From Chryseobacterium turcicum (GTDB taxonomy: Bacteria > Bacteroidota > Bacteroidia > Flavobacteriales > Weeksellaceae), in contig NZ_JAJNAY010000001.1 of NCBI RefSeq assembly GCF_021010565.1, forward strand, positions 1,902,001-1,966,000: 64,000 nt of DNA, read 5' to 3'. Shown here in pieces: positions 56,052 to 64,000 of this stretch. The notes under the pieces were generated by a model that was not told where the DNA came from, searched no databases, and saw only the letters and a program-made list of their open reading frames with translations. The first letter of the stretch is position 1; every line of letters begins with the position of its first letter. Position numbers and translations under genes: made by a program.

Positions 56052-57224
56052 TTATTTTAAAGCATTTTTTATTATGGATTCAATTTCGTTTTCGTCTGAT
56101 TTTTCATTTTGGAGATAAATTATTTTTCCATTTTTATCAATTATTAATATTGTTGGAAAAGAATAAACACCATAATTTTTCGCTACCAAATTTCCATTTG
56201 TAAGAACTTGATATTTTAACTTGTATTTTGTGTGAAATTCTTTTATTTTTTCATTAGAATCATAAGAATTTAATGCTAATAAAACAAAATCTTTATTTTT
56301 GAATTTTTCTTGAAGTTCATTCAAAAATGGAATATTTTCAATACAAGGCGAACAATTTTTTATCCAAAAATCTAACAGAACAACTTTTCCTTTCAAATCA
56401 TCTAAACTTAATACTTTTTTTTCATTCAGCAAGTTAAGTTTCCAGTTTGGTGCTTTAGAACCTAAAGATAAATTTGATTTTTGTAATTGTTTTTCTGTGC
56501 TGTGATATTCGTTTTTATATGTTGAGTAAAACCAAGAATTTTCGTTAGGAATATTTGGATGTTCGTTAATATTATCAAAATTAGTTTTAATAAAATCGGA
56601 ATTAGAATTGTTCGATTGTAGAATTTCTATTGGAAAATTATTTTCGGAATCAACTAAAATTGTAAAGATAAAATCATATTCAGTTTTCATTTTGTCAAAA
56701 TTTCCTCCTAAGTTCTGAATTCTTCTTTTTCCAATATTTATTTTTACTTTTTGATACAATTTATTATTTATCAAAGTGTCTGTAACAGATTTTTTTGAAT
56801 CTTTATCCGCAATAAGTGTTGGTAATATATTTCGAAGCGTTATAATTGAGTTGTAAAAATAACTATTACTTGCAAAATCTTCTTTTTGAGGTTTGCTTAA
56901 AAGTTCATAAGTCTTATCTTCTTTGTTTAACTCAAAATATTCTGTTCCATTAAAAATGTATGATGAAGTTGAATTGTCAATTTGAAATTTAAAACCAATT
57001 GGATTTTCGTTTAAATCAAAAAAATAATTAGAATTCCATTTGGAAACAGCATTGTAATTATTGGAAGGATAATTTAATTCTCTGGATAAATCGTAGCTCA
57101 AAGAATTTAAGCCTTTCAATTTAAGATACATTTTTTCCAAGGTTTGATTTACTGATTTTTCTTCTTGAGAATAGACAAAATTTGCGTTTAAGAATATTGT
57201 CAAAAGTACTATAAAACATTTCAT
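56052..57224 (-). CDS. Exported thioredoxin-like (TlpA/redoxin) protein
   Basis: 390 residues from ATG 57224 (signal MKCFIVLLTIFLNANFVYSQ). The N-terminal 240 residues are a beta-rich, DUF-like domain of unknown role. The C-terminal TlpA-type thioredoxin domain has LLDFWIKNCSPCIENIPFL with the CSPC redox pair and YGVYSFPTILIIDKNG with the cis-Pro. Likely periplasmic disulfide reductase. Frame extension upstream reads attC sequence and is rejected. Confidence 0.88.
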   Translation of the reverse strand: MKCFIVLLTIFLNANFVYSQEEKSVNQTLEKMYLKLKGLNSLSYDLSRELNYPSNNYNAVSKWNSNYFFDLNENPIGFKFQIDNSTSSYIFNGTEYFELNKEDKTYELLSKPQKEDFASNSYFYNSIITLRNILPTLIADKDSKKSVTDTLINNKLYQKVKINIGKRRIQNLGGNFDKMKTEYDFIFTILVDSENNFPIEILQSNNSNSDFIKTNFDNINEHPNIPNENSWFYSTYKNEYHSTEKQLQKSNLSLGSKAPNWKLNLLNEKKVLSLDDLKGKVVLLDFWIKNCSPCIENIPFLNELQEKFKNKDFVLLALNSYDSNEKIKEFHTKYKLKYQVLTNGNLVAKNYGVYSFPTILIIDKNGKIIYLQNEKSDENEIESIIKNALK

Positions 57225-57272
57225 TTTTTTTCGGTGATTTCTTTTTAAACACGATATTTTCTGGAACATTAC

Positions 57273-57404
57273 CGCTAACGTTTCGGGGCTTTGCGATGGT
57301 GGGGCAATCGAAGCACGAAACCTCAATTTTGCACAAAAGTTGAACCGAAGAACAATTGTTGAACTTTGCAGTTTCGCCCCACTAGCGCAAAACCCGTGTT
57401 AGCC
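57273..57404 (-). repeat. attC-like site, type C (best example)
   Basis: CGCTAACGTTTCGGGGCTTT with GCGATGGTGGGGC, and GCCCCACTAGCGCAAAACCC with GTGTTAGCC. L boxes GGGTTTTGCG/CGCAAAGCCC pair with one G-U; inner stem GTGGGGC/GCCCCAC is perfect. Confidence 0.9.
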
Positions 57405-57412
57405 GTTCGGTT

Positions 57413-57862
57413 TTATTTTTTTCCTGCTTCTACTTTTGTTTTCGATAGTTTTTTCAATTCACTTTCTTTGTTAAAACTCCAAATTATTAAAATATTATTT
57501 TTAAAGTAGATTTCTTCAGGATTCTTATTTGTTGGTTTATTGCTTGTACCCCAAAGTAAACTTTTTACAAAACTTTCAGATTCAAATTTATTTGCAAATT
57601 CTAAATAAAGTATACTTCCGCTGTCTTTTGAGCTTTCAAAATTTTGGATTTCTTGAGATTTAATTTTCCCAAAAATCATTTCGTACATTTTCGGATTATT
57701 AAATAAAATGCTCGCTTGAATAGATTTACACTGATTTTCTTCGGTAAGTTTATACTCTTTTGGTATTTCGCTTTCTGTTAATTTCATTTCCTCAATTTTT
57801 TGAGAAAACATTTTCAGCGAACAGATTAATAAGCAACAAATTAACAATATATTTCTTTTCAT
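57413..57862 (-). CDS. Exported hypothetical protein (first cassette)
   Basis: 149 residues from ATG 57862 (signal MKRNILLICCLLICSLKMFS). Not recognised; a C-terminal DUF-like alpha/beta region (SGSILYLEFANKFESESFVK). Its boundary boxes, GGCTAAC at 57919 and GTTAGCC at 57398, match 7/7. Confidence 0.65.
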   Translation of the reverse strand: MKRNILLICCLLICSLKMFSQKIEEMKLTESEIPKEYKLTEENQCKSIQASILFNNPKMYEMIFGKIKSQEIQNFESSKDSGSILYLEFANKFESESFVKSLLWGTSNKPTNKNPEEIYFKNNILIIWSFNKESELKKLSKTKVEAGKK

Positions 57863-57918
57863 ACATTTATTCAATTTCCAATTTAAAGTTTTTATTTTAT
57901 GCAGTTTGCCAAACTGAC

Positions 57919-57968
57919 GGCTAACATCCAAATATACGCATTGCGCAAATACAAACTATATGTTATTG
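57919..57968 (-). repeat. Short attC/attI-like boundary
   Basis: GGCTAACATCC, then TACGCATTGCGCAAATA and TATGTTATTGC: a compact palindromic site of about 50 bp that closes the array on its 5' side. It could be a short attC or the remains of the attI side. The 58.0-58.2 kb stretch beyond it shows no gene. Confidence 0.5.
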
Positions 57969-58219
57969 CATTAATGCTGTTGTTTTTTTTTTTGTTATCT
58001 TACTGTTTATAAGGGTGTTGTGTTTTGGTTTATTTAGATAAACTCAATTTTATAGGTGAATAAAATTAAATTTTCTTATCCGTTTTCAAACGACTACAAA
58101 CGAATTTAAATAGTTTACAACCGACTAAATTTCCTAATGTGATGAATCTTTGCAATAGAGATTTGAGAAAACAAGTGAACGTCTCTTATCTAAATTGTTA
58201 ATCTAAAAAATATAAAGTT

Positions 58220-58552
58220 ATGTCACTAAGAAACAAAGTAACCTTAATTGGTTTTACAGGAAAAGAAGTTGAAATGATAAACTTCGAAAATGGAGGAATG
58301 AAAGCTTCGGTATCACTCGCAACAAATGATCATTACACCAATGCGAAAGGCGAGAAGGTGGAAGAAACACAATGGCACAGTTTGGTAGCTTTCGGAAAGA
58401 CAGCAGAGATTTTTCAGAAGTATGTTTCGAAAGGGAAAGAGATTGCCATTGAAGGGAAATTAACGTACAGATCGTACGACGATAAAGACGGTGTGAAAAG
58501 ATATATTACCGAAATTAGAGTAGATGAACTTCTGCTTTTAGGTGGTAAATAA
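58220..58552 (+). CDS. ssb: Single-stranded DNA-binding protein
   Basis: A 110-residue OB-fold SSB: MSLRNKVTLIGFTGKEVEMI, TQWHSLVAFGKTAEIFQKYV, KGKEIAIEGKLTYRSYDDKD and YITEIRVDELLLLG. It lacks the long flexible acidic tail of the main SSB, so it is likely a second, short SSB. It is next to the array but on the opposite strand. Confidence 0.93.
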   Translation: MSLRNKVTLIGFTGKEVEMINFENGGMKASVSLATNDHYTNAKGEKVEETQWHSLVAFGKTAEIFQKYVSKGKEIAIEGKLTYRSYDDKDGVKRYITEIRVDELLLLGGK

Positions 58553-58574
58553 TTACTCAATTTTAAAATCAGAA

Positions 58575-59036
58575 ATGATGAAAATAAAAGTTTTTAAAAT
58601 CAGAATTGCAAACGAGTTTCTGCACAATGACCAAAGAATGATTGATGATTTTCTGGAACATCATGATATTATTAAAACAGAAACAGCTTTTATTCATGAC
58701 GAACAATTTTGGAGTGTTATACTTTATTTTAATGAAGAGAAATCAATTCCGATTAATATGGTAGTAAAAGATTCTAAAGCAGTAAAATACTCTGCAGACG
58801 AGGAAGTGCTAAATGAGGATGAAATTAAAATTCTCGACGCTTTAAAACTTTGGCGCTCTGAAAAAGCAAGAGAACAAAACCTCCCAACATATTTTATTGC
58901 AACCAACAAAGAACTAGTTTCTGTTGCGAAATACAAACCTGCAAAAAAAGAAGAGCTTCTGGATATTAAAGGCTTCGGAAAGCATAAGATAGAAAATTAT
59001 GGCGAAGAAATTCTTGAAATTTTAGAAAGTGTATAA
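58575..59036 (+). CDS. HRDC-domain protein
   Basis: About 154 residues from ATG 58575. N-terminal half unrecognised; the C-terminal half (ILDALKLWRSEKAREQNLPT, LLDIKGFGKHKIENYGEEIL) is an HRDC domain as in RecQ and RNase D, which binds nucleic acid. It may be co-transcribed with ssb (22-base gap), pointing to DNA metabolism. Confidence 0.85.
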   Translation: MMKIKVFKIRIANEFLHNDQRMIDDFLEHHDIIKTETAFIHDEQFWSVILYFNEEKSIPINMVVKDSKAVKYSADEEVLNEDEIKILDALKLWRSEKAREQNLPTYFIATNKELVSVAKYKPAKKEELLDIKGFGKHKIENYGEEILEILESV

Positions 59037-59132
59037 AATGTGATTAAATACCAAAACTCAAATGTTGAAAATTACAAAGCTTGAGAAATCTAATCTCTGG
59101 CTTTGTTTAATATGAATTGTTTAAGCTTTTTA

Positions 59133-59301
59133 TTTAACCACAAAAGGCACAAAAAGGTTTAAATATTTCTATTAAAGCTTATTTTTAAAATGAAAAAAGA
59201 ACACATCAATTTTCAAAAATCTTTAATTTTTATTCTTTTGAGAGCTTTTAATATCTAATCAGATACATTTCGAATTTCTTTTGCCTATTTTGCGGTTAAA
59301 C
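59133..59301. repeat. Second MITE-like family, full copy
   Basis: Starts TTAACCACAAAAGGCAC and ends TATTTTGCGGTTAAAC. Related to 40126-40220 inside, and to the first MITE family at its ends. Confidence 0.65.
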
Positions 59302-59347
59302 AAAAATTAGTTTAAACAGCTTTACGCTGAAAGTGTTTTCAATTGCT

Positions 59348-59355
59348 TATTTTTG
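59348..59355 (+). promoter_or_regulatory. -7 promoter element upstream of hisS
   Basis: TATTTTTG, a TAnnTTTG match 43 bases before the hisS start; the -33 box is poor. Confidence 0.4.
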
Positions 59356-59397
59356 CAGTCAATTACTCATTACAGATTTATTCATTACCCATAAATT

Positions 59398-60768
59398 ATG
59401 AAGCCAAGCTTAGCAAAAGGAACGAGAGATTTTACCTCACTGGAAGTTTCAAGAAGAAAATACATCATCAATATATTACAAAAGAATTTCGAATTGTTTG
59501 GGTTTCAACCTTTGGAAACTCCAAGCTTTGAAAACCTATCTACCTTGACCGGAAAATACGGGGAAGAAGGAGACCGTTTGATTTTTAAGATTTTAAATTC
59601 GAGCATCAACGAAGCTAAAGAGGATAAAAAAACTCAAATGTTGACCGATTTTCAGAAAGCTTTAGATAAACCATTCAGCGCAGAAAGTCTTACAGATAAA
59701 GCACTCCGTTATGATTTAACGGTACCTTTCGCAAGATTTGTAGCGATGAATCATGGGAAATTGACTTTTCCTTATAAACGTTATCAAATTCAGCCGGTTT
59801 GGAGAGCAGATCGCCCACAAAAAGGGAGATTCAGAGAGTTTTATCAGTGCGATGCCGATGTTGTAGGTAGCGAAAGCCTTTATCAGGAAGTAGATTTAGT
59901 GCAATTGTATTTAAAATCTTTTGCTGAATTAAAAGTTTCTGTGACCATTCATATCAACAACCGAAAAATTCTTTCAGGGTTGGCTGAATATGCGGGAATT
60001 ACTGATAAATTGATTGATTTTACTGTTGCTCTGGATAAATTGGATAAAATAGGGAAGGATGGAGTAGTGAAGGAACTTTTGGAAAGAGAAATTTCTCAGG
60101 AATCGATTGATAAATTAGATTTCCTTTTCAATCAGTCTAACGATGCTTTAGAAAATCTTCTTCAGCTTAAAGAAAAGTTTGCCGGAAACGAGATCGGATT
60201 AAAAGGAGTTGAAGAATTGGAGTTTGTGATTACACAATCTTTAAATTTGGGTGTTGATATTCAGAATCTTGTTTTTGATATTACTCTAGCGCGTGGTTTA
60301 GATTATTACACCGGAGCAATTTTTGAAGTAAAAGCAGATGAGGCACAAATGGGTTCCATCGGTGGTGGTGGTAGATATGATAATCTTACCGAAGTTTTTG
60401 GAGTGAAAAATGTTCCGGGAATCGGAATTTCTTTCGGCCTTGACCGTATTTATCTGGTAATGGAAGAGCTCAATCTTTTCCCAGAAGATGCAACCTCAAA
60501 CGTAGAATATCTTTTTGCTAATTTCGGAGGTGAAGAAACTCTGGACGCTTTGAAATTAATTATTAAATTAAGAGAAAAAGGAATTTCTGCAGAGCTGTAT
60601 CCTGAAAGTGCAAAAATCAATAAGCAGTTTACTTACGCAGAGAAAAAAGGAATTAAAAATCTTGTTTTCTTAGGAGAAGAAGAGCTTAAAAATAATACCG
60701 TTACCTATAAAAATCTTGAAGTCGGAGAGCAAAAAACAGTTTCTTTGGAAGAATTTCTTAATTCTTAA
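59398..60768 (+). CDS. hisS: Histidyl-tRNA synthetase
   Basis: A 456-residue class II synthetase: [20 protein letters not shown], motif 2 in [20 protein letters not shown], the histidine-binding [14 protein letters not shown], motif 3 in [17 protein letters not shown] and the C-terminal anticodon domain. Charges tRNA-His. Standard length. Confidence 0.97.
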   Translation: MKPSLAKGTRDFTSLEVSRRKYIINILQKNFELFGFQPLETPSFENLSTLTGKYGEEGDRLIFKILNSSINEAKEDKKTQMLTDFQKALDKPFSAESLTDKALRYDLTVPFARFVAMNHGKLTFPYKRYQIQPVWRADRPQKGRFREFYQCDADVVGSESLYQEVDLVQLYLKSFAELKVSVTIHINNRKILSGLAEYAGITDKLIDFTVALDKLDKIGKDGVVKELLEREISQESIDKLDFLFNQSNDALENLLQLKEKFAGNEIGLKGVEELEFVITQSLNLGVDIQNLVFDITLARGLDYYTGAIFEVKADEAQMGSIGGGGRYDNLTEVFGVKNVPGIGISFGLDRIYLVMEELNLFPEDATSNVEYLFANFGGEETLDALKLIIKLREKGISAELYPESAKINKQFTYAEKKGIKNLVFLGEEELKNNTVTYKNLEVGEQKTVSLEEFLNS

Positions 60769-60779
60769 GCTCTTGATAG

Positions 60780-61247
60780 ATGAGAGCTTTTCACATTCTG
60801 AATGGTGATTGTTTAGCCGAAAAATTTCCAAAAAAATTGGACGGTGAAAGTATTATCTGGCGTGAAGCTTTAATTGATGGATCTGTTTCAGATAATAATT
60901 TCTTTGAAAATCGCAAAAAATTTATCAAAAAAAATTACGATTCAGAAAGCAACTATGACGAATTGGTCGTAAAAGAATTTCAAAGAATACAAAATATCCC
61001 AGAGGATTCTGATGTATTTTTCTGGTTTGAAGACGATTTGTTTTGTCAGACAAATTTTTGGTTTTTAATTTCGAAATTGAATTTAAATAATACAAAAGTT
61101 TTTAGAGTATTCCCAAAAAATAAAGAAAAGGGATTTGCAGAAACTAATGAAAATGACCTGCTGGAAATGTTTCATTTTGCAAAAGAAATTACTGATACAG
61201 AAAGAAAATTAATATCTAACCATTTGGAATGGTTTCCAATAAAATAA
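60780..61247 (+). CDS. DUF1835 domain protein
   Basis: A 155-residue protein, 11 bases after hisS. MRAFHILNGDCLAEKFPKKL and ESIIWREALIDGSVSDNNF are typical of DUF1835, and FFWFEDDLFCQTNFWFLISK is its second block. Many DUF1835 proteins are longer and carry a C-terminal DUF3658-like part; here the next small frame (61276) may be a detached remainder. Confidence 0.75.
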   Translation: MRAFHILNGDCLAEKFPKKLDGESIIWREALIDGSVSDNNFFENRKKFIKKNYDSESNYDELVVKEFQRIQNIPEDSDVFFWFEDDLFCQTNFWFLISKLNLNNTKVFRVFPKNKEKGFAETNENDLLEMFHFAKEITDTERKLISNHLEWFPIK

Positions 61248-61275
61248 TTTATCTAAAGAGACCTCATCAGAAATT

Positions 61276-61467
61276 GTGAGAAACCTTGAAGAACTGATTA
61301 CCGCAAACGAAAATAGGTTTAACGGAACTTTGGAAAATCAAATAAAAGATATTCAAAAGAATGCAGAAACTTTTGAAGCAGTTTTCAAAATCTTCAATCA
61401 AAAATATCCTGTTTATGGATTCGGAGATTTACAATTGAAGAGATTGATGAATCAGTTTTTTGGATGA
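61276..61467 (+). CDS. Small hypothetical protein, possibly the rest of the DUF1835 gene
   Basis: 63 residues from GTG (RNLEELITANENRFNGTLEN; YGFGDLQLKRLMNQFFG). It ends at a terminator hairpin. Not recognised. It could be a small gene or the C-terminal end of a longer DUF1835 protein broken between 61247 and 61276. Confidence 0.4.
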   Translation: MRNLEELITANENRFNGTLENQIKDIQKNAETFEAVFKIFNQKYPVYGFGDLQLKRLMNQFFG

Positions 61468-61483
61468 TTTTAGATGAAATATT

Positions 61484-61516
61484 AAAATTCCGGCTACGAA
61501 ATAGCCGGAATTTTTT
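61484..61516. terminator. Bidirectional terminator
   Basis: Stem AAAATTCCGGCTA / TAGCCGGAATTTT with T6, between convergent genes. Confidence 0.85.
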
Positions 61517-61519
61517 GTG

Positions 61520-62026
61520 TTATTTGCTTTTAGCAATTGTAGATAAAGTTGGTTTCGAAGATTTTTTTCGGGATTTTCTCCATTCCCAAGGTGCTGTAGG
61601 AGTTTTGTCATTCCATAATCCTACTTTCAGTTTTCTTGCATACTTTTCTAAATCATCATAACTATTGTCTTTCGAATATTTTTTGTAATGCCAAGCTAAA
61701 CCATTTTTTACGAGTTCTTTATTAAGGTTTTTCCCGTTTGATAATATAATCTCCGCAAGCAATCTTTTATTACGATCTTTTTTCCAACCTGTAGAAAGTT
61801 TAACTTTTTTTCCAAAGCACAAATCTGATGCAAACTGTTTTGCGTTGTTTCCGAACGGCTGTTTTTTTTCAGGACAATCAATATGCGAAAGTCTCACGAC
61901 TTGCGGTTTTCCATCCATTGATATTTCTACAGTATCACCGTCTTTTACCCCGATTACTTTGTAAGATTTATTTTGCGAAAAGATAATAATTGGAAATAGT
62001 AAGAGAAGAAAAATTTTATAAATCAT
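61520..62026 (-). CDS. Exported thermonuclease (SNase-like)
   Basis: A 168-residue protein with a signal peptide (MIYKIFLLLLFPIIIFSQ) and a staphylococcal nuclease fold: VIGVKDGDTVEISMDGK (Asp), LSHIDCPEKKQPFGNNAK (Arg replaced region and Glu), DRNKRLLAEIILSNGK, LVKNGLAWHYKKY. Likely extracytoplasmic DNA/RNA degradation. Confidence 0.9.
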   Translation of the reverse strand: MIYKIFLLLLFPIIIFSQNKSYKVIGVKDGDTVEISMDGKPQVVRLSHIDCPEKKQPFGNNAKQFASDLCFGKKVKLSTGWKKDRNKRLLAEIILSNGKNLNKELVKNGLAWHYKKYSKDNSYDDLEKYARKLKVGLWNDKTPTAPWEWRKSRKKSSKPTLSTIAKSK

Positions 62027-62293
62027 TTAAATATAATTACATTATCATTGTTATTCGCTTTCAATCATACCAAAATCTACAGATAAGATTTCTTAAAAAG
62101 TATTATTAATTACGATTGCCTCTACATTATTTAAATTAATATTTTTACCTTTTTCAGGTATTAAATCAATTTTCTTAGTACACGACAGAAAAGCTTAAGT
62201 ATCTTTTTTGCTGCAAAAGTATCAAAAGAAATGATAAATTCAAAAGATTACGAAATCTTAAAAACTCTTCTCTGCAAATGCTTTTAACAAATA

Positions 62294-62331
62294 AAATCCT
62301 GTGATAACTTTGTAAAGTTACCACAGGATTT
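62294..62331 (-). terminator. Terminator of the TerD-like gene
   Basis: AAATCCTGTG ... CACAGGATTT with inner TAACTTTG/AAAGTTA; on the minus strand followed by TATTTG. Confidence 0.7.
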
Positions 62332-62380
62332 GAGATAATCGTTTTAGGAAATATAAGAATAATTTATCTACAATAGAATA

Positions 62381-63025
62381 TTAAAATCCACGAGTAAGTT
62401 TAATAAATTTTTGCTCATCAATTCCTTTCCCTATGGCTTTAAATTTCCACTCATTATTTTCACGGAAAAGTTTTCCTAAGACTAAAATTCCTTTATTTCT
62501 TTTATTATAATTGGGTATAACGTTGAACTCGACTAATGGATGATCAACTTTTACATCTTCATTAATCTTTAAATTCACAGATTCTACCATTGAAAAATCG
62601 GTTTCCTTTATTTTTTTTCGATCAATACTTAAATAAAAAAATACCGTTTCTATTTCATTCCCTATTTTTTTAGGATTTATTTTTATCGTTTTTTTATACT
62701 CAGAATCATCGTTTAATGTTTTGTAAAAATGATTAAAGGCGTTGTCTTTTGAATGGTATTTACCTAAAGGGAAATTATGATGAATAAGCCAGCTGTTGTA
62801 TTTCGGAGAGTATATCCAGTCGATTGCTTTTTTTTGAGCATCAAACATAATGCAAGTTAAGTCAAGGTCAATATCTAAAGTAATTTTTTTTGTTTTTATT
62901 CCTAAAAAATTACGTTTCTGTATTTCTATTTTCCCCCAATTTACACCCAAAGTATAAATTGCATCATTGCTTTTAGAATCTCTAAATATATTGGTGACCT
63001 GACTTTTCTCTAAAATTGCTGTCAT
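62381..63025 (-). CDS. TerD-family protein
   Basis: A 214-residue protein of the TerD (tellurite/stress) type: LGVNWGKIEIQ, then ITLDIDLDLTCIMFDAQKKA with the Asp-rich calcium-binding segment, DNAFNHFY, VFFYLSID. TerD domains bind calcium and occur in stress and defence clusters; alone here. Confidence 0.8.
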   Translation of the reverse strand: MTAILEKSQVTNIFRDSKSNDAIYTLGVNWGKIEIQKRNFLGIKTKKITLDIDLDLTCIMFDAQKKAIDWIYSPKYNSWLIHHNFPLGKYHSKDNAFNHFYKTLNDDSEYKKTIKINPKKIGNEIETVFFYLSIDRKKIKETDFSMVESVNLKINEDVKVDHPLVEFNVIPNYNKRNKGILVLGKLFRENNEWKFKAIGKGIDEQKFIKLTRGF

Positions 63026-63630
63026 AATTTTTTGTGAAATTTTTACTTAAAAAAACTAATCTCAAGCTGTTCGCATGTTGTAAACAAAAGTAATTTTTGT
63101 TGAAAAAAATAAATGTAATTCCAGTTTTGATTTAAATAGATTAATCAAAACTTAAAAAAAGATGAAAATATAAAATTGAAGATTTTTATTTGATTCGATA
63201 TTTGGAAATACAGTTGTTTAATTAGTTTTTAGCTCTTAGTTTGGGACAAATTTAACATAGTTTTTTGAAATAACTCTACTTTTTTTTTCTTTATTTAAGT
63301 AATATTTAATGTTTTTTGTAATATGTTACGTTAACATTAAATATAATTAGTAAATCATTAATTAATTGAATGTTTTTTGTAGATATATTATCTCTCTTTC
63401 AAAATTTTTGTTTCCAGTTGATTTACCTTCCAGTTTTGTGGCATAAAGCATTCAGCATAGAAATAAAAGAAGCCATGAAAGAATATAACATTGTTTTTTT
63501 TACTTAAAACCAGAAATTCAGTATTCTAATTTTCTTCAAAACTACAGTGGGATTCTTATATTTTTTTACGGGAAACCATAAAGGATAAATGTTTCTGAAA
63601 AAAATTATATTTACATTAAAGAAAAACTCA
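63026..63630. other. Long AT-rich intergenic region
   Basis: About 600 bases with no convincing gene. It presumably holds the promoter of the methyltransferase gene and the TerD-like gene start. T-rich tracts and a GTTACGTTAACAT motif are seen; no hairpin of note. Confidence 0.4.
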
Positions 63631-64000
63631 ATGGAAAACTATTTAGAAATCAACAAAAAATCGTGGAACGCCAAAGTAGAACCGCATCTGAAATCTGACT
63701 TTTATTTTGTAGATGAATTTTTGAAAGGAAGAACATCATTAAATTCTATAGAACTAGGACTTTTAGGAGATGTTAAAGACAAGAAAATTTTGCATTTGCA
63801 GTGTCATTTCGGGCAAGATTCTATTTCACTCTCAAGAATGGGAGCAAAAGTTACAGGAATGGATCTTTCGGATAAAGCGATTGAAGCTGGGAAAGATTTA
63901 GCAGAACAATGCAATACTGATACAGAGTTTATCTGCTCTGATGTATATGATTTACCAAATATTTTAAACGAAAAATTTGATATTGTTTTTACAAGTTACG
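63631..64000 (+). CDS. Class I SAM-dependent methyltransferase (partial, cut by window end)
   Basis: The first 123 residues: MENYLEINKKSWNAKVEPHL, then motif I KILHLQCHFGQDSISLSRMG, the acidic GMDLSDKAIEAG, and CSDVYDLPN. The Rossmann methyltransferase pattern is clear; substrate unknown. The gene runs beyond 64000. Confidence 0.88.
   Translation, partial: MENYLEINKKSWNAKVEPHLKSDFYFVDEFLKGRTSLNSIELGLLGDVKDKKILHLQCHFGQDSISLSRMGAKVTGMDLSDKAIEAGKDLAEQCNTDTEFICSDVYDLPNILNEKFDIVFTSY

Noticed and set aside
57225..57336. N-terminal extension of the thioredoxin-like gene, and similar extensions at 44744, 50125 and 57931
   Set aside because: They translate attC-like repeat sequence; the internal ATG before a signal peptide or natural start is preferred.
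57969..58219. attI site or intI fragment at the young end of the array
   Set aside because: No integrase frame on either strand and no recognisable attI structure beyond the short boundary palindrome.

Overview
The window looks like the chromosome of a Chryseobacterium-type flavobacterium (Bacteroidota, Weeksellaceae). The DNA is AT-rich. It carries Bacteroidota hallmarks: a GLPGLI-family protein, a type IX secretion (T9SS type B) cargo protein, promoters of the TTTG-N19/21-TAnnTTTG kind, and weak or absent Shine-Dalgarno sites. Several genes start at GTG or TTG. The assignment rests on protein character and promoter style read by eye; no database search was run.

Region 1 (1-26 kb) is ordinary core genome: GLPGLI protein, two secreted metallopeptidases (M61, M1), tatC, a KpsF/KdsD isomerase, recQ, a small toxin-antitoxin-like pair, a glycosyltransferase, a zinc-ribbon gene split by a frameshift, lpdA, a DUF4476 protein, a CvfB-like RNA-binding protein, a giant T9SS cargo, and a TetR-TolC-MFP-RND efflux operon whose regulator gene has two near-identical 25-bp operators around a consensus promoter.

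Region 2 (26-41 kb) is a mobile, repeat-rich stretch. It holds an IS110-group insertion sequence (IS-A) with a readable bridge-RNA candidate, an XRE regulator, a DnaJ/KTSC protein, a DarT-DarG DNA ADP-ribosylation toxin-antitoxin pair, NudK, an SDR protein, an HPP membrane protein, a TPP riboswitch upstream of pnuT, an acyl-CoA dehydrogenase-like gene and an ANT(6)-type gene. Between them lie several dispersed repeat families: MITE-like elements with TTAACCGCAAAAG ends, long palindromes, a 152-bp direct repeat and a 21-bp tandem array.

Region 3 (about 41-58 kb) is the most unusual part. All non-transposon genes lie on the minus strand. They are mostly single hypothetical or defence-like genes, each separated by a 100-190 bp imperfect palindrome with the architecture of integron attC sites: terminal GTTAGC/GCTAAC boxes, inner 9-10 bp L boxes, then a variable stem. 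The boxes at the two ends of nearly every cassette match each other, as expected for units that circularise and recombine. No integron integrase gene is visible, so this is a cluster of attC sites without integrase (CALIN-like). A second IS110-group element (IS-B) sits exactly inside one attC. Its predicted bridge RNA carries a 9-nt guide complementary to the attC end, which suggests an RNA-guided element aimed at integron attachment sites.

Region 4 (58-64 kb) returns to core genome: ssb, an HRDC-domain protein, hisS, a DUF1835 protein, a thermonuclease, a TerD-like protein and the start of a SAM methyltransferase gene cut by the window end.

Several genes (11.7, 31.4, 42.9 and 53.9 kb) are interrupted by single-base indels, some at A/T homopolymers. 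These may be real decay, programmed slippage or assembly errors, and the read data should be checked before relying on them.
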